A DNA stretch of 64,000 bases from Pedobacter hartonius (lineage in GTDB: Bacteria; Bacteroidota; Bacteroidia; Sphingobacteriales; Sphingobacteriaceae). The notes below the pieces were generated by a model, which saw only the letters and a list, made by a program, of their open reading frames with translations, had not been told where the DNA came from and did not search any database. Made by a program: the position numbers and the translations under genes. Each line of letters begins with the position of its first letter. Within the stretch, counting starts at the first letter, position 1. Where the stretch lies: positions 186,001-250,000 of the forward strand of contig NZ_FNRA01000007.1 in NCBI RefSeq assembly GCF_900107535.1, given 5' to 3'. Shown one piece after another: positions 43,154-52,019 of this stretch.

Positions 43154-44782
43154 TTAGAAATTGCCTTTATTTACATCCCACCATAACCGCGTACCACCGT
43201 TGTCGGAGCCACCCAGAAGTGATACTCCGCTTTTCACGCCTTCTGCGTTTACGGAATATTCATTAATTGGGTAAGGTAAGCGGCGCACCTGAATCTGTGT
43301 ATCAATAGTTCCGTTACTGTTGTTATTTACAACAGGGAATAATTTCGGATATCCAGTTCTGCGGAATTCGGTCCATGCTTCCTGTCCTTCAGGAAACATT
43401 GCCAGCCATTTTTGGGTAATGATGCGTTCTAATTTAACTTCGTTAGTCGCACCAGCATCCCATTTTATAGTAACATTTGATAATGCGGGTGAGTTATTCA
43501 CTGCTGCCTGAGGATCTACATAAGCTGTCGGTTTACTTGTTGCATCAGCGATATATGTTGCTGCAGATGAGCTTACACCATATTGCGACATGGATCTTGC
43601 AATCCCGGTCTCGTAATTTGTCTGTGCATCGCCTGCGCCGGTCCACCCCCTGAGAGCTGCCTCAGCTTTTAAAAACCATGCTTCTGCTGCGGTCATAATT
43701 ACCTGAGGTGCTGTAGCAGTAAAAGTGCTTTCATAATTATACACTGAATAACCAGAATAAGCAGGTTTAGCTTTAACGTCTGATCCAATACGGATACCGA
43801 TATACTGCCCTGCATACTGTGCGGCAAGAGGGCCGGGTTTAGTTGCATCTGTATTTACAGGGAGGAAGTATTTAGAAATCCTGGGATCTTTGTAGCCTAC
43901 CATATATGACTGTATGGATGCGCTCATTGAATTGTCGGTATAGCTTGCCGTAATTACGTAGTAATCGTTTTGTCCGCTTCCCGCAATAGCAGCAACATCA
44001 CCTTCTGCCGAAAGTAACCCGCCAGTGGCGCTCATTGCTTTCTCAGCCTGTGCTTTTGCTGTTGTAGGATCAACTTTTACAATATGCATGGCAAGGCGCA
44101 GCCTCAGTGAATTAGCCAGTTTTAGCCATTGGCCATAATCACCTCCAAACACTACATCTGAATTTACAAAAGGTTTTTTGCCCGGATTAGCAGCGATATA
44201 AGTTGCTAAACTTGAAGTGGCAGTATCCAATTGTAAAAACATTTGCTCATAAATGCTCTGCTGACTGTCATAAGGGATCGTTGTTAGGGATGAACCGACC
44301 TTACTGTAAGGTGCAGGTCCAAATTTATCCGTCACTCTGTCTATCGCTTCAACTTCTATGATCAAAGCAATGGCCCAAAAATCAGGCAGCGAGGCCTTAA
44401 CTCCAATAGCACCCAGTTTATTTTTGATGGGGCCAATAATTTTTGTGTAAATGTCGTTAAATGCTGACTGGTTCCAGCCGTCCACAAATACGTAATTCAT
44501 ATTGTACAATGATCTTCCAAAAGTTTGAGGAGGCGTTGAATAACCTGCATAGGCATCAGCGTTCAGGTTCTGCGCAATCTGGTAACTGGTGAATATTTGC
44601 TGTTCAATAGGAATAAACACCGTTGGGACTTTTACGTCCTGATCCCGGATCTTGGTTTGATCCACATTATATTCTTCGAAATCTTTTGTACAACTATTTA
44701 ATCCCAATGTTGCCAGCAGGCAAAGTACCATGAAATATGGTTTCCAGTTGTGATATTTATCTGGGTTATGATTTGTTTTCAT
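43154..44782 (-). CDS. SusD/RagB-family outer-membrane lipoprotein
   Basis: A 542-residue surface lipoprotein partner of SusC. The lipobox LNSC gives an acylated Cys31. The helical SusD-like-2 fold is suggested by NLNADAYAGYSTPP, KLANSLRLRLAMHIVKVDP, APQVIMTAAEAWFLKAEAALRGW and the C-terminal WxEFRRTGYPKL. It follows the susC gene by 23 bases. No glycosidase or protease gene is in the pair's operon, so the ligand is unknown; peptides are as possible as glycans for this SusD subclass. Confidence 0.93.
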   Translation of the reverse strand: MKTNHNPDKYHNWKPYFMVLCLLATLGLNSCTKDFEEYNVDQTKIRDQDVKVPTVFIPIEQQIFTSYQIAQNLNADAYAGYSTPPQTFGRSLYNMNYVFVDGWNQSAFNDIYTKIIGPIKNKLGAIGVKASLPDFWAIALIIEVEAIDRVTDKFGPAPYSKVGSSLTTIPYDSQQSIYEQMFLQLDTATSSLATYIAANPGKKPFVNSDVVFGGDYGQWLKLANSLRLRLAMHIVKVDPTTAKAQAEKAMSATGGLLSAEGDVAAIAGSGQNDYYVITASYTDNSMSASIQSYMVGYKDPRISKYFLPVNTDATKPGPLAAQYAGQYIGIRIGSDVKAKPAYSGYSVYNYESTFTATAPQVIMTAAEAWFLKAEAALRGWTGAGDAQTNYETGIARSMSQYGVSSSAATYIADATSKPTAYVDPQAAVNNSPALSNVTIKWDAGATNEVKLERIITQKWLAMFPEGQEAWTEFRRTGYPKLFPVVNNNSNGTIDTQIQVRRLPYPINEYSVNAEGVKSGVSLLGGSDNGGTRLWWDVNKGNF

Positions 44783-44805
44783 TGTTTTTAATTAATGTGA
44801 TACAA

Positions 44806-47800
44806 TTAAAAAGTAACATTTAAGTTAGCGCCGTACATGCGGGTTGCAGGCTGATTAAATACATCCACACCACCAAGTCCGTTAGATGTTGATGAGGTAA
44901 CTTCCGGATCGTAAGGGGCTTTCTTGTAGAAATAAATAAGGTTCCTTCCGGTTATTGAAAGTCTGATTGCTTTGAGCGGGCCTTTGGTAGTTATTGTATA
45001 TCCCAAAGAGGCTTCTCTTAACCTTACAACTGTAGCGCTGTAAACGTATTGTCCCAATGCTGCGTTACGTCCTCCAATTGAAGTATACCATTTTTGTGCG
45101 TCAATAGTGTTAACGGCTGTGCCATTAGGACTAACGCCATTTATTTGTACCCCACCTGCATCACGTGCAGCTCCGGTAACGTCTGAAACTCCATACGAGT
45201 CAAGGATAGACTGCAGTACTGATACTACCTGTCCTCCGAACTTACCGTCAACCAGCACATTTAACGATAGCTTCTTATAGGTAAAACTGTTGCTCCATCC
45301 CAACTGGAATTTTGGTGCCGGGTTTGCTATTTTCACAAAGTCAGAACTCAGTAATGGCAATCCCTGATCAGTAATTAATACTCTTCCCTGTGCGTCTTTT
45401 TGTAAAGTTTGTCCATAGATATCACCAAATGAACCACCTGTAGCTACATAAGAACGGTAACTGTTTGTGTTAGAGAGTTCCACTTTGTTAATTCCCTGGC
45501 CAGATGCCACATCGATGATTGTGTTTGTGTTTTTAGCACCATTGATGGAAGTATTCCAGCTGAAACTGGAGGTTTCAATCGGAGTGTAACCTAAAGTGAA
45601 CTCGAAACCTGTATTTCTGATTTTACCGGCATTTAAGTAACCCTCGCTGTATCCTGTAGCCGGTCCGGGAGTAACCTTAATGCTTTGATTTTCTGTATTT
45701 GTTCTGTAATACGTGAAACTGAAGTTCAATTTATCCTTTAAAAATCTCAGATCGGTTCCTAACTCCACTGATTTGGTTTTTTCAGGTTTCAGTCCCGGGT
45801 AAGGTGCAACACTGCTCAGTGTTACTCCGCTCGCCGTTCCTGTATTAGTTGGAAGCGGAGAATATTGAATTACTGTATTACCTACTTCTGCATAAGATCC
45901 GCGAACTTTTGCATAACTGATCACTTCCGGAAGTTTAGTCATTTGACTTACGATAAAAGACAAACCTGCAGACGGGTAGAAATAATGGTTGGTTTCAGTA
46001 AAGGCAAGATTAGAAGACCAGTCATTCCTTGCTGTTACCGTTAAATATGCCCAGTCTTTATAGGAAAGGTTGGCATTGGCAAATACTGCCTGGATCTGAT
46101 TGTGAAAATTAGCCAGTGTATTTACATTGCTTCCTGTGTTTGTGCCTTGTGCTGGTCCGGATACCTGGATATTCTGAATAGTGAACAAATTAGGAATTGA
46201 AAGACCATAGCCACCTAATCCGTTGCCCCAGTTGATACCAGAAGTAAACTGATCATTGATACTTGTGCCGATCAAACCGTCAAGTTTGAAATCTGTAGTG
46301 CCGGGAAGGTTAAGATTCACGATAACATCTCCATATTTTTGGTTCAGTACCTGATCTGATCCGCTATAACTTCCGTTGTTATTTCCCGCTGCCAAAGGTG
46401 CAAGGGTACCGGCATAATAACGCTGATCGTATACATCTGAAGTACGGTCGATGCTTCCGCGTGCCTGAATATTTAACCAGTTGGTGAATTCATATTTAGC
46501 GCTTGCATTTAACAATATGCGGTTACGTTTTGAGGAATTGATGTTTCTGTTGACGATCCACCATGGATTTTGCTGCAAATCTTCCTGGAAAGGCCAGCTT
46601 TGCGTTGGGACGCCGTTTGTTCCTATAACACCTTCATAGTTTGTTTTATACTGGTCAATACTTTGACCCCTTGGGAAAAGATATAGTCCCGTTAGTGGAT
46701 TGGTGTAGAAACCTATCGTTGGGCTGTTATTGATCTTTTGGGTAATATAGTTCATATTTCCGTCCACACTCAGTTTGTTGTTCAGGAACTTAGCTGTTTC
46801 GTGGAAATTGATGTTATCCCTGTTCAGTTTATTGCCTGGCTCAACACCTCTGGCATTGGTATTAGAATAAGAGAAGTAGCTTTGGGCAATTTCATTACCA
46901 CCTGTCAGGCTGATTGCGTTAGTCAGATTATTACCGGTCTGATAAAATTTAGACAGATTATCGTCGGCACCGCTAATTTTAGGACCCCAGCTTGTAGTTG
47001 ATCCTGCTTCTGTAGCGCCATAATTATTCTGAAATTCAGGCTCGTATGCATTTTTATTGATGCTGTAACCGCCTGAATAATTGATTATAGTTTTTCCTGC
47101 TTTCCCTTTTTTGGTGGTAATTACAATTACACCGTTTGCCGCCTGGCTACCATATAATGCAGCAGCCGAAGCGCCTTTCAGGACAGTAAGACTTTCAATG
47201 TCTTCAGGGTTCATGTTTGAAATACCGTCACCGCCGTCAGGAGTTCCGCCATATGTTGAATTAGGCTGTCCGTTGGCATTGGAGCTATTACTGATCGGTA
47301 CACCGTCAATTACATAAAGAGGCTGGTTATTTCCGGCAGCAGATCTATTACCACGTAACAGCACTTTTGCTGAGCCGCCTACGCCTGAAGCACTTGGTGA
47401 GATCGTTACACCAGCTACTTTACCGTTAACGGAATTCATTAAGTTGTCACTTTTTACATCGGTCAGTGAGCTTCCTGAAACTGACTGCGTAGAGTAGGTC
47501 AGTGATTTTTCTGATCTTTTTACACCGAGCGCCGTTACAACAACCTCGTTTAGTCCTTTGGAAGAAGATGTCATCTCTACAGTGATAGTGCGTTCTGTAC
47601 CTACAGTAACTTCTTTATTGTCAAAACTGATATAGGAGAACACCAGAATATCCCCCGGCTTTGCCGAGATAGTGAATTTTCCGTCTGCACTTGTCTGGGT
47701 AGCAGTTTTGGTACCTTTAATATATACAGTTACGCCGGCTAGTGGTTCTCCGGTGCTTTCTTTTACAGTACCTGTAATGATATCGGCTAATTTGTTATCG

Positions 47801-47982
47801 TTTAAAAAAGTAGTGGTTGTTTTATAAGCAATTGATTTTAAGGGTATTCTATGCGGATTTACTGTAGCGGAAGCATCCAGATTAAGAAATAATAAGGAGG
47901 CGAATGCTAAATTGGCTGCTAAAGAGAGCTTTGGCAAGCCCTTTTTAACCAATGCACCCTGCGGGTTATTATTAGTTTTCAT
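44806..47982 (-). CDS. SusC/RagA-family TonB-dependent outer-membrane transporter
   Basis: A 1058-residue outer-membrane importer. Residues 65-137 form a carboxypeptidase-regulatory-like domain (ITGTVKESTGEPLAGVTVYIKG), followed by a TonB-box-like EVVVTALG (146-153), a plug domain with LYVIDGVPI and GSQAANGVIVITTKKG, and a long beta-barrel that ends MYGANLNVTF. The export signal is atypical, with a long basic N-region before LAANLAFASLLFLNLDASA. Both SusC and SusD proteins begin MKTN-x-NP. It diverges from a ROK regulator across 443 bases. Confidence 0.96.
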   Translation of the reverse strand: MKTNNNPQGALVKKGLPKLSLAANLAFASLLFLNLDASATVNPHRIPLKSIAYKTTTTFLNDNKLADIITGTVKESTGEPLAGVTVYIKGTKTATQTSADGKFTISAKPGDILVFSYISFDNKEVTVGTERTITVEMTSSSKGLNEVVVTALGVKRSEKSLTYSTQSVSGSSLTDVKSDNLMNSVNGKVAGVTISPSASGVGGSAKVLLRGNRSAAGNNQPLYVIDGVPISNSSNANGQPNSTYGGTPDGGDGISNMNPEDIESLTVLKGASAAALYGSQAANGVIVITTKKGKAGKTIINYSGGYSINKNAYEPEFQNNYGATEAGSTTSWGPKISGADDNLSKFYQTGNNLTNAISLTGGNEIAQSYFSYSNTNARGVEPGNKLNRDNINFHETAKFLNNKLSVDGNMNYITQKINNSPTIGFYTNPLTGLYLFPRGQSIDQYKTNYEGVIGTNGVPTQSWPFQEDLQQNPWWIVNRNINSSKRNRILLNASAKYEFTNWLNIQARGSIDRTSDVYDQRYYAGTLAPLAAGNNNGSYSGSDQVLNQKYGDVIVNLNLPGTTDFKLDGLIGTSINDQFTSGINWGNGLGGYGLSIPNLFTIQNIQVSGPAQGTNTGSNVNTLANFHNQIQAVFANANLSYKDWAYLTVTARNDWSSNLAFTETNHYFYPSAGLSFIVSQMTKLPEVISYAKVRGSYAEVGNTVIQYSPLPTNTGTASGVTLSSVAPYPGLKPEKTKSVELGTDLRFLKDKLNFSFTYYRTNTENQSIKVTPGPATGYSEGYLNAGKIRNTGFEFTLGYTPIETSSFSWNTSINGAKNTNTIIDVASGQGINKVELSNTNSYRSYVATGGSFGDIYGQTLQKDAQGRVLITDQGLPLLSSDFVKIANPAPKFQLGWSNSFTYKKLSLNVLVDGKFGGQVVSVLQSILDSYGVSDVTGAARDAGGVQINGVSPNGTAVNTIDAQKWYTSIGGRNAALGQYVYSATVVRLREASLGYTITTKGPLKAIRLSITGRNLIYFYKKAPYDPEVTSSTSNGLGGVDVFNQPATRMYGANLNVTF

Positions 47983-48156
47983 ACTTTTTACATGGTTTAG
48001 TTTGATGAATGTGCTCTGCTGATTTGCAGATTAGGTTGCTAAGACTAGATCTTAGTTTAGATATCTTCTATAAATATCTCGATAGGAAAGTAGTGTTATT
48101 TCATTTTTTTAGGGATTTTAAGTTACAAATTTGACAATTAGGGATGTTTCATGCGG

Positions 48157-48179
48157 TTTAAACCAGTATTTGGTTTAAA
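48157..48179. promoter_or_regulatory. Inverted repeat, candidate operator for susCD
   Basis: TTTAAACC-N7-GGTTTAAA, perfect eight-base arms, 175 bases upstream of the susC ATG. Confidence 0.45.
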
Positions 48180-48349
48180 ATATTTTAATAAAAAAAGATA
48201 TGACCTGGAATAATGTCTTACTGAACATTATTTATTCATGATTTTCAATAAAACCATAAATTGGGAGAAGAGCGTTTAGTTTAGTTTGTTAGTAAATCGT
48301 TTTATATCTAAAACAATAATCTAAAATAACTTTTTTTTAGTAAATTGTG

Positions 48350-48378
48350 TAATCTTTTTAAGAAAATTAGAAAGATTA
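48350..48378. promoter_or_regulatory. Inverted repeat, candidate autoregulatory site of the ROK gene
   Basis: TAATCTTT-N13-AAAGATTA, perfect eight-base arms, 47 bases before the ROK ATG. AT-rich spaced repeats resemble known NagC/Mlc sites in general form only. Confidence 0.4.
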
Positions 48379-48425
48379 GTTATTTTTCTCTAAATATTCT
48401 AACCAAGAAATAAATTATACTCATT

Positions 48426-49643
48426 ATGTCTCTCAATAAAATAAAAGTCTTAATTGCTAATAGCGAAACGATCAAATGTTTATATTATAACAAGCTGTTA
48501 ACCAGTGCCGACGTGAGTAATCAGATCGTGAAGAGTATTCCGTATGCAATTAAAGTCTTAAACGACCTTAAAAAGAACGGATATGTTGAAGAAATGGGAC
48601 TCGCCAGCTCAAGCGGAGGCCGGAAACCATTGAATTATTCGCTGATTTCTGATTCATTTTATTTGGTATCTGTTGCCATGGACCAATTTTCTGCGCGGAT
48701 GGTGGTAGTAGATATGAATAATAATTTTGTAACAGATATAATAAGGTATGAATTTGATATTTTTAACCTGAAGCCGGATCAGCTGGTTGGCTACATCAAT
48801 CAGTTCATCGAAGGCAGCAAAATATCAAAATCGGCGATCTTAGGGATAGGCCTGACTATGCCTGGTTTCATCGATACGGAAATGGGTATTAACTATACCT
48901 ATATGAATACAGCCGGCCAGCCCCTGGCTGCTTATCTGCAGCAGCAGATTTCTATACCTGTATTTCTTGATAATGATTCCACTGCAATTGCACTCGCAGA
49001 ACAGAAATTCGGGGTAGCTGCACCTATGAAAAATGTGATGGTACTTAATTTAGGCTGGGGGATAGGATTGGGCATGATCCTCAACAACAAGATCTTTAGG
49101 GGCAACAACGGCCTGGCAGGAGAATTCAGTCATATCCCGCTGTTCAAAAATGGCAAGCTTTGCAATTGCGGAAAACGTGGCTGCCTGGAAACAGAAGCTT
49201 CATTAATTGCCGTTACTGCCATTGCCAAGGAAGGGATCAGTAACGGGCAAACAACCAGTCTATCCGGTTATGCCGACGTTGATGCCGATGCAATTATCAA
49301 TGAAGCAATAAAAGGAGATGTATTCTCTGTTAAACTGATCTCCGAGGCCGCCTACCATGTCGGGGAAGGATTAGCCATACTCATTCACCTGATGAACCCA
49401 GGGGCTATAGTTCTGAGCGGGAAAGGAAGTGTTGTAGGTAAGTTATGGCTCTCCCCAATCCAGCAGGCCATCAATGAACACTGTATCCCTTTACTGATCA
49501 ATTTCACCGAGATTAAGGTCTCCAATCTGAATACCAAAGCCCAGCTGATCGGAGGTGCCGCCCTGATCGTGGAAAACTTTGGAAAGGCGCTGGGCGATAA
49601 ATTAAATGCGATAGAAATGGGCTCGCTGGAGAAAGCCGGTTAA
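48426..49643 (+). CDS. ROK-family transcriptional regulator
   Basis: A 405-residue repressor/kinase-like protein of the NagC/XylR type. Residues 1-75 contain a winged helix-turn-helix ending in the typical SSGGRKP. The sugar-binding domain has GIGLTMPGFID, LDNDSTAIALAEQKFG, and the zinc motif CNCGKRGCLETEAS. It should bind a sugar or sugar phosphate. It diverges from susCD, the most likely target, and its stop overlaps the AraC gene stop by four bases. Confidence 0.92.
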   Translation: MSLNKIKVLIANSETIKCLYYNKLLTSADVSNQIVKSIPYAIKVLNDLKKNGYVEEMGLASSSGGRKPLNYSLISDSFYLVSVAMDQFSARMVVVDMNNNFVTDIIRYEFDIFNLKPDQLVGYINQFIEGSKISKSAILGIGLTMPGFIDTEMGINYTYMNTAGQPLAAYLQQQISIPVFLDNDSTAIALAEQKFGVAAPMKNVMVLNLGWGIGLGMILNNKIFRGNNGLAGEFSHIPLFKNGKLCNCGKRGCLETEASLIAVTAIAKEGISNGQTTSLSGYADVDADAIINEAIKGDVFSVKLISEAAYHVGEGLAILIHLMNPGAIVLSGKGSVVGKLWLSPIQQAINEHCIPLLINFTEIKVSNLNTKAQLIGGAALIVENFGKALGDKLNAIEMGSLEKAG

Positions 49644-50536
49644 CCGGGTGACGGCTGCATCCCCATTGCCCGCTGGCGGTAAGCCGTTGGCGTAATTCCG
49701 GTTTTCTCCTTAAATAATTTGGAAAAGTAAAAGCTGGATTCAAACTTCAGGGTATAGGCGATCTCCTTGACCGAAAGGTTGGGGTCTGACAGCATTGTTC
49801 TGGCCTTTTCTATTTTAAGCTGGATACAGTATTGTCCGGGAGATAGGCCTGTGTAACTTTTAAATATTTTTCTGAACCAGGAATAACCTACCTGCAGCTC
49901 TTCAGCGGCCTGCTCAGGAGAAAATGCCTTATCAATATTGGAACGGAAAAGGAGCCGGGCCTTGTTTACCAGGATCTCCCTGTCTTCATGCTCCACAGAG
50001 TTTTGTTTCAACGCGGCATGTAAGCTACCCAGCAGGTGCAGCGCTGCGCCGGAAACTAAAGGCTGGTAGCCTGAGGCCTCTGTTTTTGTCTTTTCGATGA
50101 TCGTATCGAAAAGATTAAATATCTGTTCGTTAAAACCGATATATAAACATGGATTTTCAGGTTTGAAAAACCCGTTCTCCACAAGATTATCCATGATCTC
50201 CCCCTTAAGGCCTATCCAGTATTCATCCCATCCGGTTTCCTGGTTGGGTTTATAGCGGTGCCGTTCACCGGGAAAAAGCAGGATCACAGTGCCCGCCTGT
50301 ACAGACTGGTATTTGCTGCTGTCAGATTCGAAGATGCCCGTTCCCTTAGTAATATACAGGACCTGATATTCATCCAGTACCCTGCCGTTATTCCAGTTGA
50401 AATAATAATCCGAAGGATGGGAAATGATGGGGTAATTTTCTGATGGCTCTGTTCTGATGCAGCCGGCATTCAAAATGTATAATCCCCATTTTTTATCTTC
50501 GTTACTCAGGGGCAGATACTTGTAATAGTTGGTCAT
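49640..50536 (-). CDS. AraC-family regulator, probable rhamnose-operon activator
   Basis: A 298-residue regulator with an N-terminal cupin-like effector domain (about 20-150) and two C-terminal helix-turn-helix motifs (about 195-295: SPEQAAEELQVGYSWFRKIFKSYTGLSP and NLSVKEIAYTLKFESSFYFSKLFKEKTGITPTAYR). It diverges from rhaT across 383 bases that contain a tandem direct repeat suited to an AraC-type activator. Control of the rhamnose operon is inferred from this position. Confidence 0.88.
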   Translation of the reverse strand: MTNYYKYLPLSNEDKKWGLYILNAGCIRTEPSENYPIISHPSDYYFNWNNGRVLDEYQVLYITKGTGIFESDSSKYQSVQAGTVILLFPGERHRYKPNQETGWDEYWIGLKGEIMDNLVENGFFKPENPCLYIGFNEQIFNLFDTIIEKTKTEASGYQPLVSGAALHLLGSLHAALKQNSVEHEDREILVNKARLLFRSNIDKAFSPEQAAEELQVGYSWFRKIFKSYTGLSPGQYCIQLKIEKARTMLSDPNLSVKEIAYTLKFESSFYFSKLFKEKTGITPTAYRQRAMGMQPSPG

Positions 50537-50692
50537 CAGTTTTAATTTGGTTTGCGTGCAGAAATTTGAAATAAAATTACTAAGAATTTATGAATCCGGG
50601 CTTATTGTCAAAATATACAGTTAAAATATCAAATCATACAGGGAAGCGGTAGGCATTAGTGATAAATTAGCTACACCAAATGTGAACCGTAT

Positions 50693-50708
50693 CGTTCCCC
50701 ATGGAACG
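50693..50708. promoter_or_regulatory. Short inverted repeat upstream of rhaT
   Basis: CGTTCC-CCAT-GGAACG, perfect six-base arms, 211 bases before the rhaT ATG. Confidence 0.35.
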
Positions 50709-50844
50709 GGCTTTCCGAAAAATGGCAGATACTGTTTCAATAAGAATGTTAAAACAACGTTAAATATATAATAGCAGGTGAACTGAAAACCCTGTTTCTG
50801 TCGCAATACCATTAAAAGAGAGAACCGCTGGCCTGCGGAGCAGG

Positions 50845-50864
50845 ACAGTTAAGAACAGTTAAGC
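50845..50864 (+). promoter_or_regulatory. Tandem direct repeat, candidate AraC-type activator site
   Basis: ACAGTTAAGA followed at once by ACAGTTAAGC: nine of ten bases repeat with a 10-bp period, the spacing of adjacent major-groove contacts. It ends 13 bases before the -7 box, overlapping the -33 region. Confidence 0.5.
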
Positions 50865-50877
50865 CAATTGCATGCTT

Positions 50878-50885
50878 TATACTTG
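50878..50885 (+). promoter_or_regulatory. Probable -7 box of rhaT
   Basis: TATACTTG, one mismatch from TAnnTTTG, 34 bases before the rhaT ATG. The lack of a good -33 TTTG fits an activator-dependent promoter. Confidence 0.45.
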
Positions 50886-50919
50886 TTTTATTTTCTAACC
50901 AGATATTATTAAAGAAATT

Positions 50920-51996
50920 ATGCAGATTATTTTTGGAGTTATATTCCATTTCATCGGAGGGTTCGCCTCCGGAAGTTTTTACATCCCTTATAAGAAGGTC
51001 AAAGGCTGGGCCTGGGAAAGCTACTGGATCGTTGGGGGGATCTTTTCCTGGCTGATCGTTCCGCCTCTGGCGGCTTACTTAACTATTCCGGCTTTCGGCG
51101 AAATCATTAAACATACAAGTGGCTCTATTCTGGGACTTACCTATTTCTTTGGACTGCTCTGGGGAATAGGAGGGCTCACCTACGGTTTGGGCGTAAGATA
51201 TTTAGGCGTGTCCCTCGGCAGCTCCATCATTCTGGGGCTGAGCTCTGTTTTTGGCGCCCTGCTCCCCTCTATCTATTATGATTTAAATCCTAAAGAAGGT
51301 AAAGATAGTTTTACGCATATCATCAGCAGCCCCTGGGGGCAATGGGTGGTTGCCGGATTGCTGGTTTGTGTGCTGGGTATTATTTTCTGCGGCAGGGCAG
51401 GAATGATGAAGGAAAAAGACCTTGCCAAACAGCAGCAGACCAAAGAAAGCGCTGAGTTCAAAATAGGACTCGGACTTGCTGTTGCCATCGTTTCAGGGAT
51501 CTTAAGTGCCTGTTTCGCCTTCGGTATTGATGCCGGAAAAGATATGGCCAATGAAGCCAATACCATCTGGAAATCCCTCCACCCCGGACAGGGCGAATTC
51601 CTTTACCAGAACAACGTAACCTATGTAATCATCCTCTGGGGCGGGCTAACCACCAACCTTTTCTGGTGTATGGTACTGAATATACGCAACAAGACCTTTG
51701 GCGATTATACAAATAAGCAGACGCCGCTGCTGTCCAATTATATTTTCTCTGCACTGGCAGGTACCACCTGGTTCCTGCAATTCTTCTTTTATGGTATGGG
51801 AGAAAGCAAGCTGGGAAATGGCGCCAGCTCATGGATCCTGCATATGGCCTTCATTATCCTGGTAGCCAACGTATGGGGACTGGTGTTAAAAGAATGGTCG
51901 GCCGTCAGCAAAAAGACCTTATACACCATCCTTACAGGTATTTTATTTATTATCATATCGATCATGATCGTAGGATACGGAAACTCAATTAAATAG
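50920..51996 (+). CDS. rhaT: L-rhamnose-proton symporter RhaT
   Basis: A 358-residue inner-membrane protein with about ten hydrophobic segments, of the RhaT type. HFIGGFASGSFYIPYKKVKGWAWESYWIVGGIFSWLIVPP and LGVSLGSSIILGLSSVFGALLP match this family closely. It should import L-rhamnose with protons. It is the first gene of the rhamnose operon, 23 bases before the aldolase-dehydrogenase fusion. Confidence 0.94.
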   Translation: MQIIFGVIFHFIGGFASGSFYIPYKKVKGWAWESYWIVGGIFSWLIVPPLAAYLTIPAFGEIIKHTSGSILGLTYFFGLLWGIGGLTYGLGVRYLGVSLGSSIILGLSSVFGALLPSIYYDLNPKEGKDSFTHIISSPWGQWVVAGLLVCVLGIIFCGRAGMMKEKDLAKQQQTKESAEFKIGLGLAVAIVSGILSACFAFGIDAGKDMANEANTIWKSLHPGQGEFLYQNNVTYVIILWGGLTTNLFWCMVLNIRNKTFGDYTNKQTPLLSNYIFSALAGTTWFLQFFFYGMGESKLGNGASSWILHMAFIILVANVWGLVLKEWSAVSKKTLYTILTGILFIIISIMIVGYGNSIK

Positions 51997-52019
51997 TAAC
52001 ATTTATAAACATTAATGAT

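Larger units (their letters stand above)
47983..48425. other. Divergent regulatory spacer between susC and the ROK gene
   Basis: A 443-base, very AT-rich spacer with two notable inverted repeats (48157-48179 and 48350-48378) and a looser GATAT/ATATC repeat near 48057-48078. I see no gene and no perfect -7 box on either strand. Confidence 0.65.
50537..50919. other. Divergent regulatory spacer between the AraC gene and rhaT
   Basis: A 383-base spacer with a candidate rhaT -7 box (50878-50885), a tandem direct repeat (50845-50864), a further ACAGTTAA copy near the AraC gene (50617-50624), and a short perfect inverted repeat (50693-50708). No gene is visible. Confidence 0.65.
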
